Notes: a model not told the origin generated them from the letters alone. A stretch of 64,000 nucleotides of DNA from Mactromeris polynyma (GCA_032209605.1 JASFXZ010000053.1:124001-188000), one strand, 5' to 3'; positions 10,791-22,931 are shown, counted from the first letter of the stretch. Numbers and translations: made by a program.

Positions 10791-12911
10791 CTTCTTTCAA
10801 CAAATGTATTCTCGGTTGGCTTTTCTCCCCTGTAGATATCCTGCGGATGAACGAGTAAGGTGTCTTGAGATTTTGATTGTACCATACATTGGTTGAGTTC
10901 GTGTGCATCGGACGCTCCGAGAGGCAAGTCATCTGCATTTTCAGAAAACATCTCCACAGGCATAGCAAGTGTTTCCAAAGGGTCATAGTCAATAAGTGGA
11001 GTAGATTTATCCAGGATCAAAGAGGTCTGCGACTCTATATCCGATAATTGCACAATTGTTGTTGATAGCTCCTGGTCTTGTATACACAGAGATGTAGCAG
11101 AAGGTTGGATATCAGAGAATTCAATAGGAGAAGCTGGTGGCTCGTTTGAAACATCATCGAGCATAGGAGAAGAATATTGGCTTCCAGGTACTTCCATGGG
11201 TGCAACTGGTAACGACGAAACAGACTTGATTACGGATATTTCGATAGGAGAGGCACGTGGAACTTTGGCGGTTAAGACTAGAGATGATGTAGGCGTCTCA
11301 ATATCAAGTATTTCTAGAGGTATGTCTGGAGGCTCTTCTACAGTTAAGTTCTCTGATGAAAACAGCAGCGTAATATCGTGATTTACTTGAGGTGCAAGTG
11401 GAGGCTCTTGGTCGGTCGTATACAGAAACAAAGCATCTGGTTTGATGGTAGACTCAACCAGACGAGAGGCTAAGCTCTTGTTATTACATTTGTGGTCGGG
11501 TGTGTCTAAAGTGCTTTCGAAATAAATGTCCAGAGATGGAACAGTCTGCGCAATATCAAACATTTCCTGATGTGCGAATTGAGGCTCATGTGCATTGATA
11601 TCTTCAGATATAGATTGATGATTCACAACAGACAAATTCCGAAGCAATGAACTGTGCTTGTTATCAGGTCGTTTTAAATATTCAGTAGCAAGTCTGTTGG
11701 TAGGTTGATCTAGAGAAGCTAACTCGAAATCAGATATGTCCAAAAGTGTATCTGGCGGCTCGTCAGTTTGCGCAATATCAACATCTACTTTTAATGCGGT
11801 TGAATGTTCGTTTGCAAGCGAATTTAAAACTGTTTTAGTCATATCGGCATCAAGCATTTCACAACTTGCAGCTGGAGACTCGATGGCAGATACGCCATAG
11901 CACAAACCCTCAGATGCGATGGACGGCATGCTCAGACGCGACGATGCAGGTTCGTCGGTTGACATTTCAGGTAATGAAGTAGGATGCTCGAATTGGTGTA
12001 CTTCCTGACGCAGAAAAGATGGTTCATAAGCAGAGATATCGTGGAATGATGACTCGATATCGAGTATATCCACAGGTGTGTCATTTGATCCGTTATTAGA
12101 TCCGACCAGAGATAAAACAGAAGGCTCGTCATCAACTGAAAATGCTGTGTGTTTTTGCTGTGCAGACAAGTCCAAGGACGAGGCAGATGACTCAATATCA
12201 GTTATTTCGAGAGATGTTACTGTACGCTCGTTGACAGGTACTTCTAATGATGCAGGACTAAACTCGCCAGATATTGCTGGTTTTGCAGCTGACAACTCTG
12301 TGGTAGATAAATCCAAGGATGAGGTAGACGAAACTTCTGATTCTTGAATGTATTTGTCTGAAGACGTAGCAGACGACTTGGTATCAAGAAGAACATCTGA
12401 GGACTCGCAGGCGGAGGAAGTCAGTGCAATCTTTAGTATTTCCTGATGTGTGCTTGGCGGCGTTTTCGCATACGTATTTGGCATAGTGTCAGAACACTCG
12501 GTAGCAGAGATATCTTGACATATCGTTAGTTGTTCGTTTGCAGCCGTGTCCAGAGATGATGCTTCTGATTTGAAAGCTGACATAACCAGCGACCATGTAG
12601 AAGACTGATTGCCAAGTGTTGTCGGGGTCCCTTCGTCAGGTAAATCTAGAGAGAAATCTGAATCCTCGATGTCAGATATATCCGGAGATGCTGGTGGAGA
12701 CTTTACAGCAGCAATATCTAGACTGCGGTCTGTATGGTCGTCAGTTACACTATCTGGAGGCAATTCCAAATACCTGGTAACTGACATATCCATATGCAAA
12801 GAAGTTGTCTTGGATTCAGACTCAAGCTCTAACTGATCAGCAGTTTTGATTTCTGTGATATCCGAAGCCGGAGTTTGTATAATCTGAGATATGGGCAGAT
12901 CAACAACTTTT
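10791..12911 (-). CDS. Giant exon L2, 707 codons, paralogue of L1
   Basis: 2,121 nt open between a TTAACAG acceptor and a GAAG/GTAATA donor, phase 2 on both sides. It is nearly colinear with L1 and differs by substitutions and a few in-frame indels, for example an extra VTRYLELPPDSVTDD segment and a missing segment around residue 180. The long open frame kept through many differences indicates it has been maintained as coding. It starts KVVDLPISQ. Confidence 0.85.
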
Positions 12912-14140
12912 CTGTTAAAATGAAATGCATTCTATCATTATAATAATACAGGAACATTCTATTGCAAATATGTATTTGATTATTTGTTTTTGCAACAAAG
13001 GCACCATATAGCTCACTTGAGTACATCGAGGGCTCAACGCAACACTGTCGTAACTCCTATATAAATACATAGAAGTCACGACAGTGTTGCGTTGAGCCCT
13101 CGACATGTACCAACGATGTAAATAATGAGTACGAAATTTAATGTAGTAAAATGTTCGCAAATAAGCATTTCAGAAAGAATATACATTTCTTCGTAGCAAA
13201 CATACAGGGTCTTTAGTCATTTGGTAGCCATGGAATATTCTCGGTATATTTGAGGAACACCTACGTAGAAACTTTTGCTCCAATCTACAGAAACAATAAG
13301 GACATAGTGACCACCAGTATCAACACACATTTCGGGGAAATTAACAGTTTATACCAGGTCACAAATTAGTACAAAGTATCTCTAGTTATAGAATTTGGGC
13401 ATGACCTTAAGGGTCACATAGACATACATAGGCATATACAATAGTTAGGTAAGTTACGGTGACAAGTCACAAACAAGATTTTGTGTAACAATGAACCATT
13501 TCCCTTGTACATGTGTGATATTTTAGAAAAATATTAATTAACTGATTAATTAAAGAAAAATGACACCGGACGACAGACGGAGAATGAACAATCGCAGAAG
13601 TTCATTTGACAATGTGCATTCAGCCTTAGCCCAATTCTCCGACAATTAATCTACTTTTTAAGTACTGTTCGAACTTTCAAACACATATATTGTTTGAAAG
13701 GATAATTACATCAGGCCAAACCAAACTGAAATAATTGTAGTGTTCACGGGCTAGTACTTTCGTTTTTTATGAACTTGTTAAAAACCACCCGTGACGACGT
13801 ATCATGCACAGCAATGGGTCGAAACAAAACGTATCAAACTAAAGTACAAATCATGTTGGCCTTAGAAGTTCTTAGCTGAAAGAGACATACTTCACACTTT
13901 TTTTAAATACTCCTCTTCGTTTCTGCTGTTGATTAATGTTGACTAATGTACTCTAATTTAAAACTCTATTAATTAGCTTAAATAATTTGTTTAACACTTT
14001 TTAATGTACCGGTTACTTTAGATATAACGTATTAATGTTTAGTATATACAAATAATATCTAAAAACAACAGAAGGTGTTTGCAATACATGAGTATTTTCA
14101 ACTAGCTACTGTGAATTGATGCTGTTGCTTGTAATTATAC
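12912..14140 (-). other. Intron between L2 and F2
   Basis: This is the paralogue of the 8692-10071 intron. It additionally carries a fold-back insertion at 13021-13110. No exon was found in it. Confidence 0.5.
13021..13110. repeat. Fold-back insertion with 25-bp perfect core
   Basis: Arms of about 40 bp share CGAGGGCTCAACGCAACACT followed by GTCGT, with a loop of about 8 bases. The paralogous intron position near 8800 lacks it. It could be a tiny MITE or a hairpin RNA source. Confidence 0.7.
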
Positions 14141-14338
14141 CTTTGTATCTCAATAACAGCTTCATTATCAATAGGCAATCTTTCAACTCTGTCGTCATCG
14201 CTCTTGAAAATGTCACCCTCATATTTTTCTTTGTCTCTATCAATGTTGCCGTCATCACTTGAACTGGTCTTGTTATCATCACAATGTACCACTTTGTCTT
14301 CTGTGGCAAATGTGACCAACTTCTTCAGAATTTCATTC
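14141..14338 (-). CDS. Acidic F exon 2 with KKLVTFATE motif
   Basis: 198 nt, phase 2 on both sides, 66 codons. It opens NEILKKLVTFATEDK; the K-x-V-x-F core is kept although neighbouring residues differ from F exon 1. The acidic middle contains SSSDDGN and KSDDDRV, and it ends AVIEIQR. Confidence 0.8.
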
Positions 14339-14625
14339 CTAATAATTTTAAACAACAACATTAACTAAAACCAATGTTTCAAGATTATTCTATGCTAATG
14401 ATAAGCATAAACTATCATGGTTAATTTGCTAATACAGTTTAAAATACATATGTATGTATTATACTGGCATTTCATTTATAGATGAAATACATAGATAACA
14501 ACGAAATGTACATAACTAACAATTTAAATTGGTACCATTCTTGGTACAATATTATGATTCATGAACAACAAGAAATATTTTGAAAAAAGATGTTCGGCGC
14601 GTTAAGATTTGTTGTACAACATAAC

Positions 14626-14835
14626 AAAATGCTGAGATGTTACAATTGCTTGTCACTCCACATCCATAATGAATTTCGGTAAAGCAACGTAACCCTTAAT
14701 CGAAAGGTTAACCAATCAGCGTCATGGTTACAATCGTTGTTCGGTTGAAGAGAAATTGTCTTGGTGGTTAACGTACGATTTGATTGGTTTACACAACACT
14801 GATATGCAAATAACAAAACCATGTTAGTACGGCTG
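14626..14835 (-). repeat. Dispersed repeat, second copy
   Basis: Reverse orientation relative to 8985-9155: AACCAATCAGCGTCATGGTT, TGATTGGTTTACACAACACT and GATATGCAAATAAC. It lies in the intron between L exon 3 and F exon 2. Confidence 0.55.
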
Positions 14836-14981
14836 CAACGAAAACTACGCAAATATAAAAACACAATAATTTGCTCTTTGTTATACATGTATAATGTTCA
14901 TTAACTTTACAGATTGCATGTATTCTGGTACAAAACAGTTTATACGCGAAGATGCCAAAGTAAGTAACTTAAATTTAATAC

Positions 14982-15761
14982 CTGCATAACGGGGTAACTC
15001 CTGGACTGTCGACAGGTATGTCCATAGAACAAACTGAGTCCATTTCGGATTCGATATCATCTATTTCCAGAAGAGTGTTTGAAAACTCGTCATCAGACGT
15101 ACAACTTTTTGATGCAGACTGTTCGACATCAAGTATTTTCGGAGTTGAAATTGGAGAATTTTCAGCAGGGATATCCTGAGCCGAAGCACGTCTTGCGATA
15201 TCAGTCGACTCCGGGTGAGAGTCTGGATGCTCTATTGCAGGAATTTCTTTGAATGAATCAGAACACTTAGTAGAGATATCAAGACGAATAATAGGAGACT
15301 CTGTGATGAACGCATCCTTAGTTGAAGTAGTAGACTGAATATCAATGGATTTCGAAGATTGGTGTTTGGCAGAAATATCTGAAGTTGTCGTAGTATTCTT
15401 GATATCAAGCATTTCCATACGTTGGGTTTGGGACTTCTTATCATACAAATCGGGAGATATTGCTCGCGGATCTGTAGGTGAATCTGTATACTCCATACAG
15501 AACTTTACTAAAGGCATTTCTGCTAGCTCAATATGCGTTTTTATTGGCATAGCCGGATGTAAAGTTGGAGTCTCGCACTTTAAACTATGAGGGGGCGAGC
15601 CAGAAAGTTTGGCGACAGACACATCAACAGGCAAAGAAGTAGACTCCGTTGCGAGTACAAGCTCTGACTGATCAAGAGATTTGGTTGTTGTTGTATCTAC
15701 AGCTTCAGCGACAGCTCCGATATCTTGTGCAGTATGGAGCATGGGAAGATCGATTACCTTT
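14982..15761 (-). CDS. L exon 3, 260 codons
   Basis: 780 nt with a CATTGCAG acceptor and a GCAG/GTATTA donor, phase 2 on both sides. It starts KVIDLPMLH and carries the same 25-residue-type repeats as L1 and L2 (LEIDDIES, KILDVEQSASK) but is only about a third as long. Either it lost internal repeats or L1 and L2 gained them. Confidence 0.8.
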
Positions 15762-16083
15762 CTGCAATGTATTCAATTACGCATTTAAAACGTTTTATAC
15801 AAATTCTCATATTTTCAACAATAAAGTAAATAACAAATACAATAACTACACACGTATAAATTAGTACAAGTACATTTTGTATTTACATAATGCAAACAAT
15901 TTTAACCACTATATAAGAGCGGTTCAATGTAAAGAAACTCAATGTAAATGATATCATTAAATGTGAATAATATGTACGATCATGCTAAGGATTTACAACT
16001 GATTCTGAAATAACGGAATATACAAATAGATCTTCGTAATTGTAAGTCATTGTCAAGTAAATGTAGTTTTGTTTATTACGTAC

Positions 16084-16287
16084 CTGTTCAGTTCATCCAC
16101 ATGACCATCATCAACAGGCAAACTTTCAGCGCTGTCATCATCGCTCGTGAAAGCTTCGTCCTCACAATTGCTATCAAAGGTCAGACTATTTGTGCTGTCG
16201 TCATCACTCAAACTGGCAATGTATGTCTCAACATAGATCACTTTGTCTTCTCTGGCAAACGTAACAGTCTTCTTCTCAACTTCCGTT
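16084..16287 (-). CDS. Acidic F exon 3 with KKTVTFARE motif
   Basis: 204 nt, phase 2 on both sides, 68 codons. It opens TEVEKKTVTFARED and continues into SLSDDDSTNS, EAFTSDDDSAESLPVDD and VDELNR. It is the same architecture as F exons 1, 2 and 4: docking-like motif, two Ser-Asp clusters, then the SLPxDD...EL tail. Confidence 0.8.
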
Positions 16288-16572
16288 CTAATAATGTGAA
16301 ATAACTATATCAACTCAAATCAATGTTACAAAATAATCCGATGTTCTTGAAATATTTCTTGCGCTCAAGAGGACTTGAAAGTTTGATTAACTGAAATTGC
16401 TATGCTAAATAGAAACACGTGGGTTTTTTAACCCGGTATTGACATTTAGACAAGAAATACATCGAAGAAAATGCCGTACAACGTAATAAAACGGAACTAT
16501 TCAGCAGAAAAGTTTATGTTTCATCTCGTGGTATCCGTGTAGATGTGAGGGAAACTAACTTATAATTAATAC

Positions 16573-16746
16573 CTGCATGAGGGTGTTACATCTAGATTGT
16601 CGACTGATCTAATTATAGAGTTGGTGGTCTCCACATCCGATTCCATATCAGCTATTTCCAGAACAGTGTCTGAATGCTCGTCTGCTGACATATCAACGGA
16701 TATGATGTTTTGTTCATTGTGGGGCACGGGAAGATCGACATTTGTT
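16573..16746 (-). CDS. L exon 4, shortest member, 58 codons
   Basis: 174 nt, phase 2 on both sides. It keeps the family start (TNVDLPVPH), one repeat (VLEIADMESDVE) and the family end (NLDVTPSCR, compare SPGVTPLCR in L exon 3). This looks like the minimal L unit: head, one repeat, tail. Confidence 0.75.
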
Positions 16747-17070
16747 CTGTAAAAGTGCAAAGAATTCGATTATTTGTTTACAATATTTTATTTAAATGAT
16801 TTTATTTTTTAAACTATAGCGTAAAAACGAACCCCCAAAAACAGCCTGGACTTGTATATATTTCATAATGCATACAATTCTTACAACTAAGAATGAGTTG
16901 CGCCTACTGAAACATCATTTATGTATAGAAATATCAATAAATGTAACTTAAGTATTTACGACTAATTACTAGTAATGATTTCGGAACAACGGAACATACA
17001 ATTAACTCTTTATGTTTTTACACCAGTCATTGTAAAATACATGTAGGCGAGCGTTTCATGTTTTAAGTAC

Positions 17071-17271
17071 CTGTGCAGCTCATTAACATCACCGTCATCA
17101 TCAAGAGGCAAACTTTCAACGCTGTCGTCATCGCTCATGTAAACCTCCTCCTCATTATTACTGCCATAGGACACACCATTAATGCTGTCATCATCACTCA
17201 AACTGTCCTTTGCAAAAAAGAACACTTCTTTTTCTGTGGCAAACGTGACAGACTTCTTTTGAACTTCAGTC
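17071..17271 (-). CDS. Acidic F exon 4 with KKSVTFATE motif
   Basis: 201 nt, phase 2 on both sides, 67 codons. TEVQKKSVTFATEKE opens it, followed by SLSDDDSING, VYMSDDDSVESLPLDDD and VNELHR. It shares its K-x-V-x-F core with F exons 1-3. Confidence 0.8.
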
Positions 17272-17561
17272 CTAGTAATTTGACATGACAATGAAAAAAT
17301 CAGATAATGTTGAATACCGACCATGATAATAATTATGATGTGATATAAGATTGAAATAAATTTTCGCTTAGATAATCGCAAATAACTTATATTTATTACC
17401 ATTTTATGAATCCGATAAAGTAGCATATTTCAGAACAAAGTTGAAGAATTTCGACAAAACGATAACACATACGTGTGGTTATGGGTGTTCTGTGTAGCAT
17501 TATATATTAAATGCCATCAGCTATTAGGTGTGAGATTTGTAGTTAAACAAGTTTACAATAC

Positions 17562-17741
17562 CTGCACATTCCTTCCATATTATCGTCATAATCAAAAGGC
17601 AAACTTTCAATGCTGTTGTCATCGCTCAGGAAGTCATCGTCATAATATTCGTCATCATCAGAGAAACTTGCAGCCGTGACATCATCTTCGCTGTCTGATG
17701 GCTCACAATCTTCCTTGATGGCTGACAGTGAAGCTGCAGAT
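17562..17741 (-). CDS. Acidic F-like exon 5 without the docking motif
   Basis: 180 nt, GTTATAG acceptor, TGCAG/GTATTG donor, phase 2 on both sides, 60 codons. It begins SAASLSAIKEDCEPSDSEDD and ends DNSIESLPFDYDDNMEGMCR. The second half matches F exons 1-4, while the KKxVTFA segment is replaced by a start resembling the E-family cassettes, so it may be a hybrid exon. Confidence 0.75.
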
Positions 17742-17949
17742 CTATAACATTTTGCATAATGTGTATTTTAAATTTTAAAGTACGGTGTTCAAATGCGCCA
17801 AGCTACTTAATTCTTTTTCAATCACATTATTTTGTGATTTTTCTGCAGGCTTTGATCGAGTTTCTGACACAAGTAAGAACTTTGTAATCATTGTCTTATT
17901 TAAATCGAGGTATTTTACAACATTTGTAAACTAAACAGATGACAACATT

Positions 17950-18035
17950 TATTCAGCAATCATCAAGCAATCATGGACGTCATCATCCATACATGGACCC
18001 GATGGTGATTGTCCAGAATTTGATGGACCCTTTCT
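17950..18035 (-). pseudogene. Degenerate DDF-family exon
   Basis: The acceptor side (TTTACAG) and first residues (KGPSNSGQSPSG) match the exon at 20118-20240, but the frame reaches TAA after about 27 codons and no AG/GT donor remains. It is scored as a dead cassette copy. Confidence 0.55.
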
Positions 18036-18148
18036 GTAAATCATAATACTAAAATTACTACTGATACTAAATCTGAACACATTTAATATGCAGACGTATC
18101 ATATGAAGCTAGCGAAACAAAGTATTTCAAAATGCCACTTCATTTTAC

Positions 18149-18283
18149 CTGAGCAAGACATTGGTATCCCCTTCATCTATATACACTGTATGTTCAGTTT
18201 CAGAACTGTCTTCGTCCCAATCACTGTTTGTCTCTTCTTCAGTCTCTACCTTCGAGTGGTCACCATTCATTGATAAAGGTGAT
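18149..18283 (-). CDS. SDWDED-family exon, set 1
   Basis: 135 nt, TTTTCAG acceptor, CTCAG/GTAAAA donor, phase 2 on both sides, 45 codons. It encodes VETEEETNSDWDEDSSETEH and ends IDEGDTNVLLR. It is the only cassette of this four-exon set that still looks intact; its neighbours at 17950, 18539 and 19267 are damaged. Confidence 0.7.
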
Positions 18284-18538
18284 CTGAAAAGTTTAGAGGA
18301 AATGACCATTCGATAAAAAGTTTCTGAGAGAGCAAGCATATTAACTTATCTCAAAATACAGATCGTTATTGTTATGTTTGTAATTTGCTTTCAGTCTTCA
18401 TTCAGTTGGTTTAGCTACATGTAACAGTTATTCATTTAATACATAGTAGATATATTAACATTAATAATACTTTAGATGTTCTGTTAATATTTAGTAATAT
18501 GTGTTCAAATGACAGAACTTCATAAAGTATGCAATTAT

Positions 18539-18697
18539 CTGACATACGTGTCAGTTGTAGTCGCATCCTGTCCAACTGTTGATTGTCCTGAATTATCTGT
18601 AGAGATTGCGCATACTGGCAAATCATTATTCTTTTCTTTGTCAATGGCACATGTAGTGTCTGAGGTTGCCAATGTGGCACATATCGGAGCTGCAGAT
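18539..18697 (-). pseudogene. E-family exon with lost splice donor, set 1
   Basis: 159 nt open frame in the expected phase (starts SAAPICATLATSD, ends TTTDTYVR) and homologous to 20729-20884. The donor GT is changed to AT (CAG/ATAATT), where both sister copies read CAG/GTAATT. Unless an unusual site is used, the exon cannot be spliced normally; read-through gives an immediate TAA. Confidence 0.65.
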
Positions 18698-19266
18698 CTA
18701 GTGTCAAAAATGAAGAAATGCGAAATTTTGTTTCTTGTACACAGAACATATTCGGGACATTTCGGTCAATACTTATTATCATGCCTGTGGTGTGTATAGA
18801 TGAAATTATATGTCGACATAGACTGTGTTTGTTTACACAAAACAGAACACAGACGACGTATACGACTACATCAGAACGCTAAGAGTAAAACCCAGCGATT
18901 ATGCGCTATTTACAAAAGCTTAAATCATTATAAATATAGGATGTGAACGGTTTCTTTAAAGTAAATGAATTTATTGTCATTTCCAGGTATTAAGGCATAG
19001 TGTAATGATAAGCTTTTTTGATATACATACGCTATCTCTCTTCACCATGTTTACTGGTCAATAGAGCCGCCGGCATTGTGCATTATTGTCGCCTTACGTG
19101 AGATGGAAGCGTCTTTTTACGTGAGATGGAAGCGTCTTTTTAGTACCTTAACATTCTCCCGAAATAAACTTTAATGATATTACAGAAAAACGATCGTTTT
19201 TGACAGTCATCCACGTTGTTCTGTGGAACTATTAAAAGCCTAATGTGATAATAATAGTTTGTTTAC

Positions 19267-19417
19267 CTGGAGAGCACATCGATATCATCTGTATCAATTT
19301 GTACGAAATGGTCACTTGCAGGACTAATTGTTGTGTCTTCATTCCAATCACTGTCTATTGCAGTATCAGCAACAATTTCCGTCGATGGGCAAGTATCTTT
19401 TACAGATGAAGGAGAAC
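19267..19417 (-). pseudogene. SDWDED-family exon with 1-base insertion, set 1
   Basis: Splice sites are intact (TTTCAG and CCAG/GTAAAC), but the exon is 151 nt instead of the family's 150. Alignment with 21514-21663 and 23959-24108 puts the extra base in the run of three C at 19379-19381. The shifted frame meets TGA four codons later, before the SDW motif, which itself is altered to SDWNED. Confidence 0.7.
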
Positions 19418-20117
19418 TGAAACAGTGTTTTTATTTATTTGTTTTGATGTTTTAAATGAAGTGTGGAGATATGTGGACAGGACTATAGTGGTGTATGTAG
19501 ACAGGACATAAATAAATCATTATGCAGCTGCTCTTGTCAGCATTTAGTACAACAAGTCCGCTGGTTGACACTTTTACATTATCCGGAGGGTTTGTGCATG
19601 TTTGCTAATTTCCATTCTCTTTTTGTTAAGAGCATTTGAAATATTAAGTCGCTGCAAGTGCAAAGTGTACAGAAATCAAAAGAGAATCTTGACATTTATT
19701 TTTGTTTATATCATATCTTAAGTGTAGAAATAATTGAAAAAAACATGTATATGCATCGACTGCATTTACGAATCGTTTCAGCTTTATCACCAGAAGTTTC
19801 TGATGTCAATTTTAGAATACGGTAAATTAGTTCTAGTCGTTTGGGTGATGTCATCGTTTATTTTGGAGAACACTACATAGAAACCTGAATGTCATACTTA
19901 AAGCCTTGTCAATTAACACACGCTAATAAGATAACTGGCATGAATAAGTTGTCCCTATGGACTATTAGTTCCACAAGAAATGACCAATAATGTCGAAATA
20001 AAGTTCTGTTTACGATTATTATTTGAAGATTCATAATATCATCATTATTATGACATTGAACAGTAAAGCAATTTAATAAATGTACGTTATATTTATAAAC
20101 TATTTTGCATTGTATAC

Positions 20118-20240
20118 CTGTTTAGTTCTTTAACAGCACTTTCAGCATCATTGTCATCATTTTCGCTGCTTGAATTATCACGGAAGTCTTCTACCATACA
20201 TGAACCAGTTTGTGATTGTCCAGATTGTGATGGACTCTTT
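20118..20240 (-). CDS. DDF-family exon, set 2
   Basis: 123 nt, TTTACAG acceptor, AACAG/GTATAC donor, phase 2 on both sides, 41 codons: starts KSPSQSGQSQTG, contains VEDFRDNSSSENDDND and ends VKELNR. The tail is shared with the larger DDF cassettes further upstream. Confidence 0.75.
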
Positions 20241-20356
20241 CTGTAAATCATAATACTAAAATTACTACCGATAATATAGGCGAATAATCTTACTATACAA
20301 ACGTATGGTATGAAGCTTGTAAAACATGAAGTATTTCAAAATGTCATTTGGCCTAC

Positions 20357-20485
20357 CTGAATAATTCATTGGTTTCCTCTTCATCTATATGCACCATATG
20401 TTCAGTATCAGAGTTGTCTTCGTCCCAATCACTGTTTGTCTCTTCTTCAGTCTCTACATACGAATGGTCACCATTTACGGGTGAT
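20357..20485 (-). CDS. SDWDED-family exon, set 2 (short form)
   Basis: 129 nt, phase 2 on both sides, 43 codons. VETEEETNSDWDEDNSDTEH is followed by MVHIDEEETNELFR. It forms a pair with the DDF exon 116 nt downstream in transcription order. The same pair recurs at 22575-22931. Confidence 0.8.
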
Positions 20486-20728
20486 CTAAAAATTCCAAAG
20501 GAAGAAATTATCATTTTATCAAAGTTTCTGAGAGAGCAAACATATTTACATATCTCAATATACAGATCATTATTCCTATGTTTATAATTGGTAAAATCTT
20601 GAATTAGTTGGATAAGCTACATGTTACGGTTATTCATTTAAGTGATAGTAGATATATTGAATCAACATTAAATTATGCTTAATATGTTCTGTTAGTGCAT
20701 TGTAATAACGTTAAAAGTATTCAATTAC

Positions 20729-20884
20729 CTGGCATACTTGTCAGTGGTAGTCGCATCATGACCGGCAGTTGATTGTTCAGACATTTTCATAGAGCTTGCG
20801 CGTACTGGCAAATCATTATTCTTGTCATTTTCAATGGTACAGTGAATGTCTGAAGTTGCCAACGTGCATTTCGTAGCTGCAGAT
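20729..20884 (-). CDS. E-family exon, set 2
   Basis: 156 nt, CACTAG acceptor, CCAG/GTAATT donor, phase 2 on both sides, 52 codons: starts SAATKCTLATSD, ends HDATTTDKYAR. This family is less acidic and contains a few cysteines. The DAT-x(3)-K-x-x-R ending is shared with the E exons of the tandem array. Confidence 0.75.
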
Positions 20885-21513
20885 CTAGTGTCAGAAATAA
20901 GGAAATGTGTAATTGTGTTTACTAAACACATACCATATTCGGGACATGTCGGTCAATACTTAGTAGCATGCCTCTGATGTATGAAGATGAAGTTGCTTGT
21001 TTTCACGGAACAGAACACAAACAACGTATACGACTACATCAGAATGCTAAAATTATTTCCGAACGATTATGTGCTATATACAAAACCTAAATCATTATAT
21101 AATATAGGATGTGAGTGGTTTCTTTAAAGTAAATGGATAAATTGTCATTTGCAGCAGTAAGGCATAGTGTCATGATAAGCTTTTTCGATATAAGTAAGCT
21201 TTTCCTCTCCACCACGTTTACTCGTCAAAAGAGCCACTTGCAATGTGCCTTATTGTCACCTTACGTGAGATGGAAGCGTCTTACTACATGTGCTACTGTT
21301 TTGTACCTAAAACAATCTACCGAAAAAAGCTTAAACGATATTACAGAAATAACGGTCAAATTTGACAGTCATCCACGCACTACTGTTGGACTATTGAAAG
21401 CCTAACATATTCGGTATGCCGAACAATAGCTTTCAACGAATACAATACAGTTTTTCTGTTTGACTTGTATTTTTGTGAAATACTGAAGAATGTGTATATA
21501 GTTGTTTGCTTAC

Positions 21514-21663
21514 CCGGAGAGCACATCAACATCATCTGAATCAATATGTTCGACACGATCACTTGCAGAACTACTGGTTGTGTCTTTATCCCAATCACTG
21601 TCTATTGCAGCATCAGAAACACTCTCCACCGATGGACAAGCATCCTTTGCCGATGAAGGAGAA
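21514..21663 (-). CDS. SDWDED-family exon, set 2 (long form)
   Basis: 150 nt, phase 2 on both sides, 50 codons. It starts SPSSAKDACPSVES, carries AIDSDWDKDTTSSSASD and ends IDSDDVDVLS. The donor is CCGG/GTAAGC rather than the usual CCAG/GTAA, which changes the split codon from Arg/Ser type to Gly type. Confidence 0.75.
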
Positions 21664-22574
21664 CTGAAACATTTTACACAGTAATGACATGATGAACACA
21701 ATTTCAGAGAGTAGTTAATATGTTATTTACTGTTGTGGTGTGCTCATATTATGCTTATTGTAATGATAAGTTAAAACAAAAGGGTACTTTTAATAATTTT
21801 CACTTAGCAAAAGTGTTTATTTGTATTGGTGTTTTAAATGAAGTATGGAGGTATGTGCACATGACTAGAGTGGTGTATGTAGACATGACATAAATAAATC
21901 ATTAAGCAAAAACAGCTGCATTTGTCAGCATTAAGTACAAGTCTGATGATTGACACTTGGATATTATCCAGAGGGTTTGTGCATGTTTGCAAATTTCCGT
22001 TCTGTTTTTGTTAAGAGCATTGGACATATTAATCCGTAGCAAGTAAGAAACATTTAGAATGGCTGAATACAATATCAAAAACGGGCTGTTGTGTATTTTC
22101 AAGACATCACATAGTGCCCCGTGTTCAATAATCAGAAGATAATCTTGACATTTGATTGTGTTTGTATCAAATCGTAAGTCTTAGATAATTACAAAAACAT
22201 GTATTTGCATCGACTGCATTTACCAATAGTGTTAGCTTTATCACCAGAAGTTTCTGATGTCAATTTGAGAATACGGTAAAGTAGTTCTTGTCGTTAGTGT
22301 GATGCCATCGTTTATTTTGGAAAACGCTACAGAGACACGTGAATGTCATTTTTAAAGCCGTGTCAATTAATAAACGCTAATAAGCTAATTGGTTTGAATA
22401 AGTTGTCCCGATTGACTATTAATTCCACAAGAAATGACCAATAATGTCAAATAAAGGTAGTTCTGTTTACGTTTATTATTTGAAAAATCATAGTATCATT
22501 ATAGTTATGACAATGAACAGTAAAGAAACTTAATAAATGTATGTGATACTTATGAACTAGTTTGCATTGTATAC

Positions 22575-22685
22575 CTGTTTAGTTCTTTAACAGCACTTTC
22601 AGCATCATTGTCATCACCATTTTCGCTGCTTGAATTATTATGGAAGTCTTCTACCATACATAAATCAGTTGATGATGGACCCTTT
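22575..22685 (-). CDS. DDF-family exon, set 3
   Basis: 111 nt, phase 2 on both sides, 37 codons: KGPSSTDLCMVEDFHNNSSS then NGDDNDAESAVKELNR. It is four codons shorter than its set 2 sister, through the loss of the GQSQTG segment. Confidence 0.75.
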
Positions 22686-22802
22686 CTGTAAATGATAATA
22701 CTAAAATTAGTAATGATAATATAGGTGAATAATCTTACTATACAAACGTATGGTATGAAGCTTGTAAAACATGAAGTATTTCAAAATGTCATTCTGCCTT
22801 AC

Positions 22803-22931
22803 CTGAATAACTCATTGGTTTCCTCTTCATCTATATGCACCATATGTTTAGTTTCAGAGATGTCTTCGTCCCAATCACTGTTTGCCTCTTCTTCAGTCTC
22901 TACATTCGAGTGGTCACCATTCACAGGTGAT
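22803..22931 (-). CDS. SDWDED-family exon, set 3 (short form)
   Basis: 129 nt, phase 2 on both sides, 43 codons, with the NSDWDEDISETKH region replacing NSDWDEDNSDTEH of set 2. Flanking splice sites are intact. Confidence 0.75.
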
